Shown: piece by piece, positions 5,399 through 6,648 of the stretch
Layout: each line of letters opens with the position of its first letter
How positions within the stretch are numbered: the stretch's first letter is position 1
NCBI GenBank assembly: GCA_964586315.1
Contig: CAZPHE010000099.1
Location: 1 to 6,648 of the forward strand
Source: CAZEER01 sp964586315
GTDB lineage: Bacteria > Fidelibacterota > Marinisomatia > Marinisomatales > UBA1611
Direction: 5' to 3'
DNA length: 6,648 nt
Position numbers and translations under genes: made by a program
The notes under the pieces: generated by a model
Told to the model about the DNA's origin: nothing
The model's input: the letters and a program-made list of their open reading frames with translations, nothing else
The model's database searches: none

Positions 5399-6648
5399 AT
5401 GAATGAATTGATTAAATCTAAGCTTAAACAAGTACCAATCATGCCTGGTGTATACCAGTTTTTTGATGCCCAAAATAATATAATCTATATTGGAAAAGCA
5501 AAAAATCTACGAAATCGGCTTAGATCATACTTTCAAAGTAGTATTAATCTTTCTGCAAAAACTATGATAATGATTCGGAAAATTGCATATTTTGAATGGA
5601 TTGTTGTTCGAAGTGAAGTTGAAGCTTTGATGACTGAAGCCAACTTGATAAAAAAACATAAACCTAAGTATAATATTGATTTAAGAGATGATAAAACCTA
5701 CCCCTTTATTAGAATTACTAAGGAACCTTATCCTCAGGTAGTTTTAACAAGAAAAATTATTAAAGATGGTTCAAAATATTATGGTCCTTTCACAGATGTA
5801 GCACGTTTACGTAAAACATTAAAATTACTATATAAAGTATTTCCAATACGTAGTTGTAGTTATTATATAGATCAAAAATCTATAGATGAAAAAAAAATAT
5901 CCTTATGCCTCGATTATCATATTAAAAAATGTGAAGGACCATGTGAAGGCCTCGTAACGAAAAGTCATTATTTGGGTATGGTGCAAAGGATTGAAGAATT
6001 TATGAAAGGTAAGACACAATTTACAGAATCATATTTGCATAAAAGAATGAATGATGCATCTAAAAAACAACGATATGAAGAAGCCGTTATTTATAGAGAC
6101 CAACTTCAAGCAATCCAATCTTTTAAGGAAAAACAAAGTCATGTGGCAACAGACTTTAAAGAGCGAGATGTTATTGCATTAACAAAAGACCGTGAGATAG
6201 GCATCGCCGTTATACTTAGGATTAGAAATGGAAGAATTTTTAGCCGTGATAAACTTGCAATTAAAAAGTTGGATGAGCAAGATAGTGTAAACTTGAAAAA
6301 TATAATAACAAGGTTTTATTTAGATAGTGATTTTATCCCTTCTGAAATTTCACTTCAAAAAAAGCCATATAATGAAAAAGAATTGATTGCATTTTTAAAA
6401 AATAAAAGAGGAGGACCTGTACGATTTGTATATCCTCAAAAGGGTAATAAAGCAAAAGAATTGAGAATTACTTTCCAAAATGCTCGATTACTTTTAGGGG
6501 AATGGATTATAAATAGAGATAAAAGAAAAGATAGAGTACCCAAATTGCTAGAAAAATTAAAGTGTGATTTAAACTTGGATAAATCTCCTCGTAGGATTGA
6601 AGCATTTGATATTTCTCATTTAGGGGGTACCAATACAGTTGCTGCAAT
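5399..6648 (+). CDS. uvrC: UvrABC excinuclease subunit C, N-terminal 416 codons (3' end outside window)
   Basis: UvrC makes both incisions around a bulky DNA lesion after UvrA/UvrB damage recognition. The frame is open from ATG 5399 to the window edge without a stop. The GIY-YIG nuclease domain (about 12-92) has PGVY (16-19), YIGKAKNLRNR (30-40), the metal-binding glutamate E80 (TEANLIKKHKPKYN) and N92. Four cysteines, C153, C170, C178 and C182, match those reported to bind the UvrC iron-sulfur cluster. The UVR motif for UvrB contact is near 222-240 (RYEEAVIYRDQL). The RNase H-like nuclease domain begins near residue 400, with IEAFDISHLGGTNT carrying its first catalytic Asp at about 404. Roughly the last 180-200 residues, including the helix-hairpin-helix, lie outside. 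There is no visible Shine-Dalgarno before the ATG. An internal ATG at codon 15 would lose conserved N-terminal sequence, so 5399 is preferred. Confidence 0.96.
   Translation, partial: MNELIKSKLKQVPIMPGVYQFFDAQNNIIYIGKAKNLRNRLRSYFQSSINLSAKTMIMIRKIAYFEWIVVRSEVEALMTEANLIKKHKPKYNIDLRDDKTYPFIRITKEPYPQVVLTRKIIKDGSKYYGPFTDVARLRKTLKLLYKVFPIRSCSYYIDQKSIDEKKISLCLDYHIKKCEGPCEGLVTKSHYLGMVQRIEEFMKGKTQFTESYLHKRMNDASKKQRYEEAVIYRDQLQAIQSFKEKQSHVATDFKERDVIALTKDREIGIAVILRIRNGRIFSRDKLAIKKLDEQDSVNLKNIITRFYLDSDFIPSEISLQKKPYNEKELIAFLKNKRGGPVRFVYPQKGNKAKELRITFQNARLLLGEWIINRDKRKDRVPKLLEKLKCDLNLDKSPRRIEAFDISHLGGTNTVAA

Overview
The window is AT-rich (roughly one third G+C by eye) bacterial chromosome with tightly packed genes. 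Gene content and protein style (a TrkH ending in a '...SRTYWK' tail, an enzyme set around acyl-CoA and peptide/amino-acid metabolism, a secreted Asp-Thr repeat protein with MORN_2 units, weak or absent Shine-Dalgarno sites) suggest a Bacteroidota/FCB-type lineage, possibly Marinimicrobia (SAR406). That placement is an impression from memory, not a computed result. Nothing points to a mobile element, phage, CRISPR array or RNA gene.

Region 1 (1-3696, plus strand) is one directional run of five genes: the 3' end of a TrkH/KtrB potassium transporter, an enoyl-CoA hydratase, a DUF1611 protein, an enolase-superfamily dipeptide epimerase (or N-acyl-glutamate racemase), and a methylmalonyl-CoA epimerase. 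The last four are joined by a 0-nt gap, a 4-nt overlap (ATGA) and a 1-nt overlap (TAATG). Only the first of the four has a clear Shine-Dalgarno, so the set is probably one translationally coupled operon. The DUF1611-epimerase pair resembles the DgcN-DgcA pair described for D-glutamate catabolism. The flanking acyl-CoA enzymes would suit a degradative operon feeding central metabolism, but that link is inference.

Region 2 (3700-5160, minus strand) is a convergent gene, 3 nt from the end of the operon, for an exported protein of unknown function. It has a signal peptide, a Lys/Pro-rich linker, a predicted coiled coil, a long tract of Asp-Thr repeats with a 14-residue period, a helical middle part and two C-terminal MORN_2 units.

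Region 3 (5161-5398) is a 238-bp divergent spacer. It contains a long imperfect hairpin (5197-5236), candidate -10/-35 elements in both directions, and otherwise only A/T-rich sequence.

Region 4 (5399-6648, plus strand) is the first 416 codons of uvrC, cut by the window edge within the RNase H-like nuclease domain. It is intact as far as it goes.

The strongest leads are the DUF1611-epimerase pair, with its intact P-loop and dipeptide-type DxD motif inside an acyl-CoA operon, and the Asp-Thr repeat surface protein.
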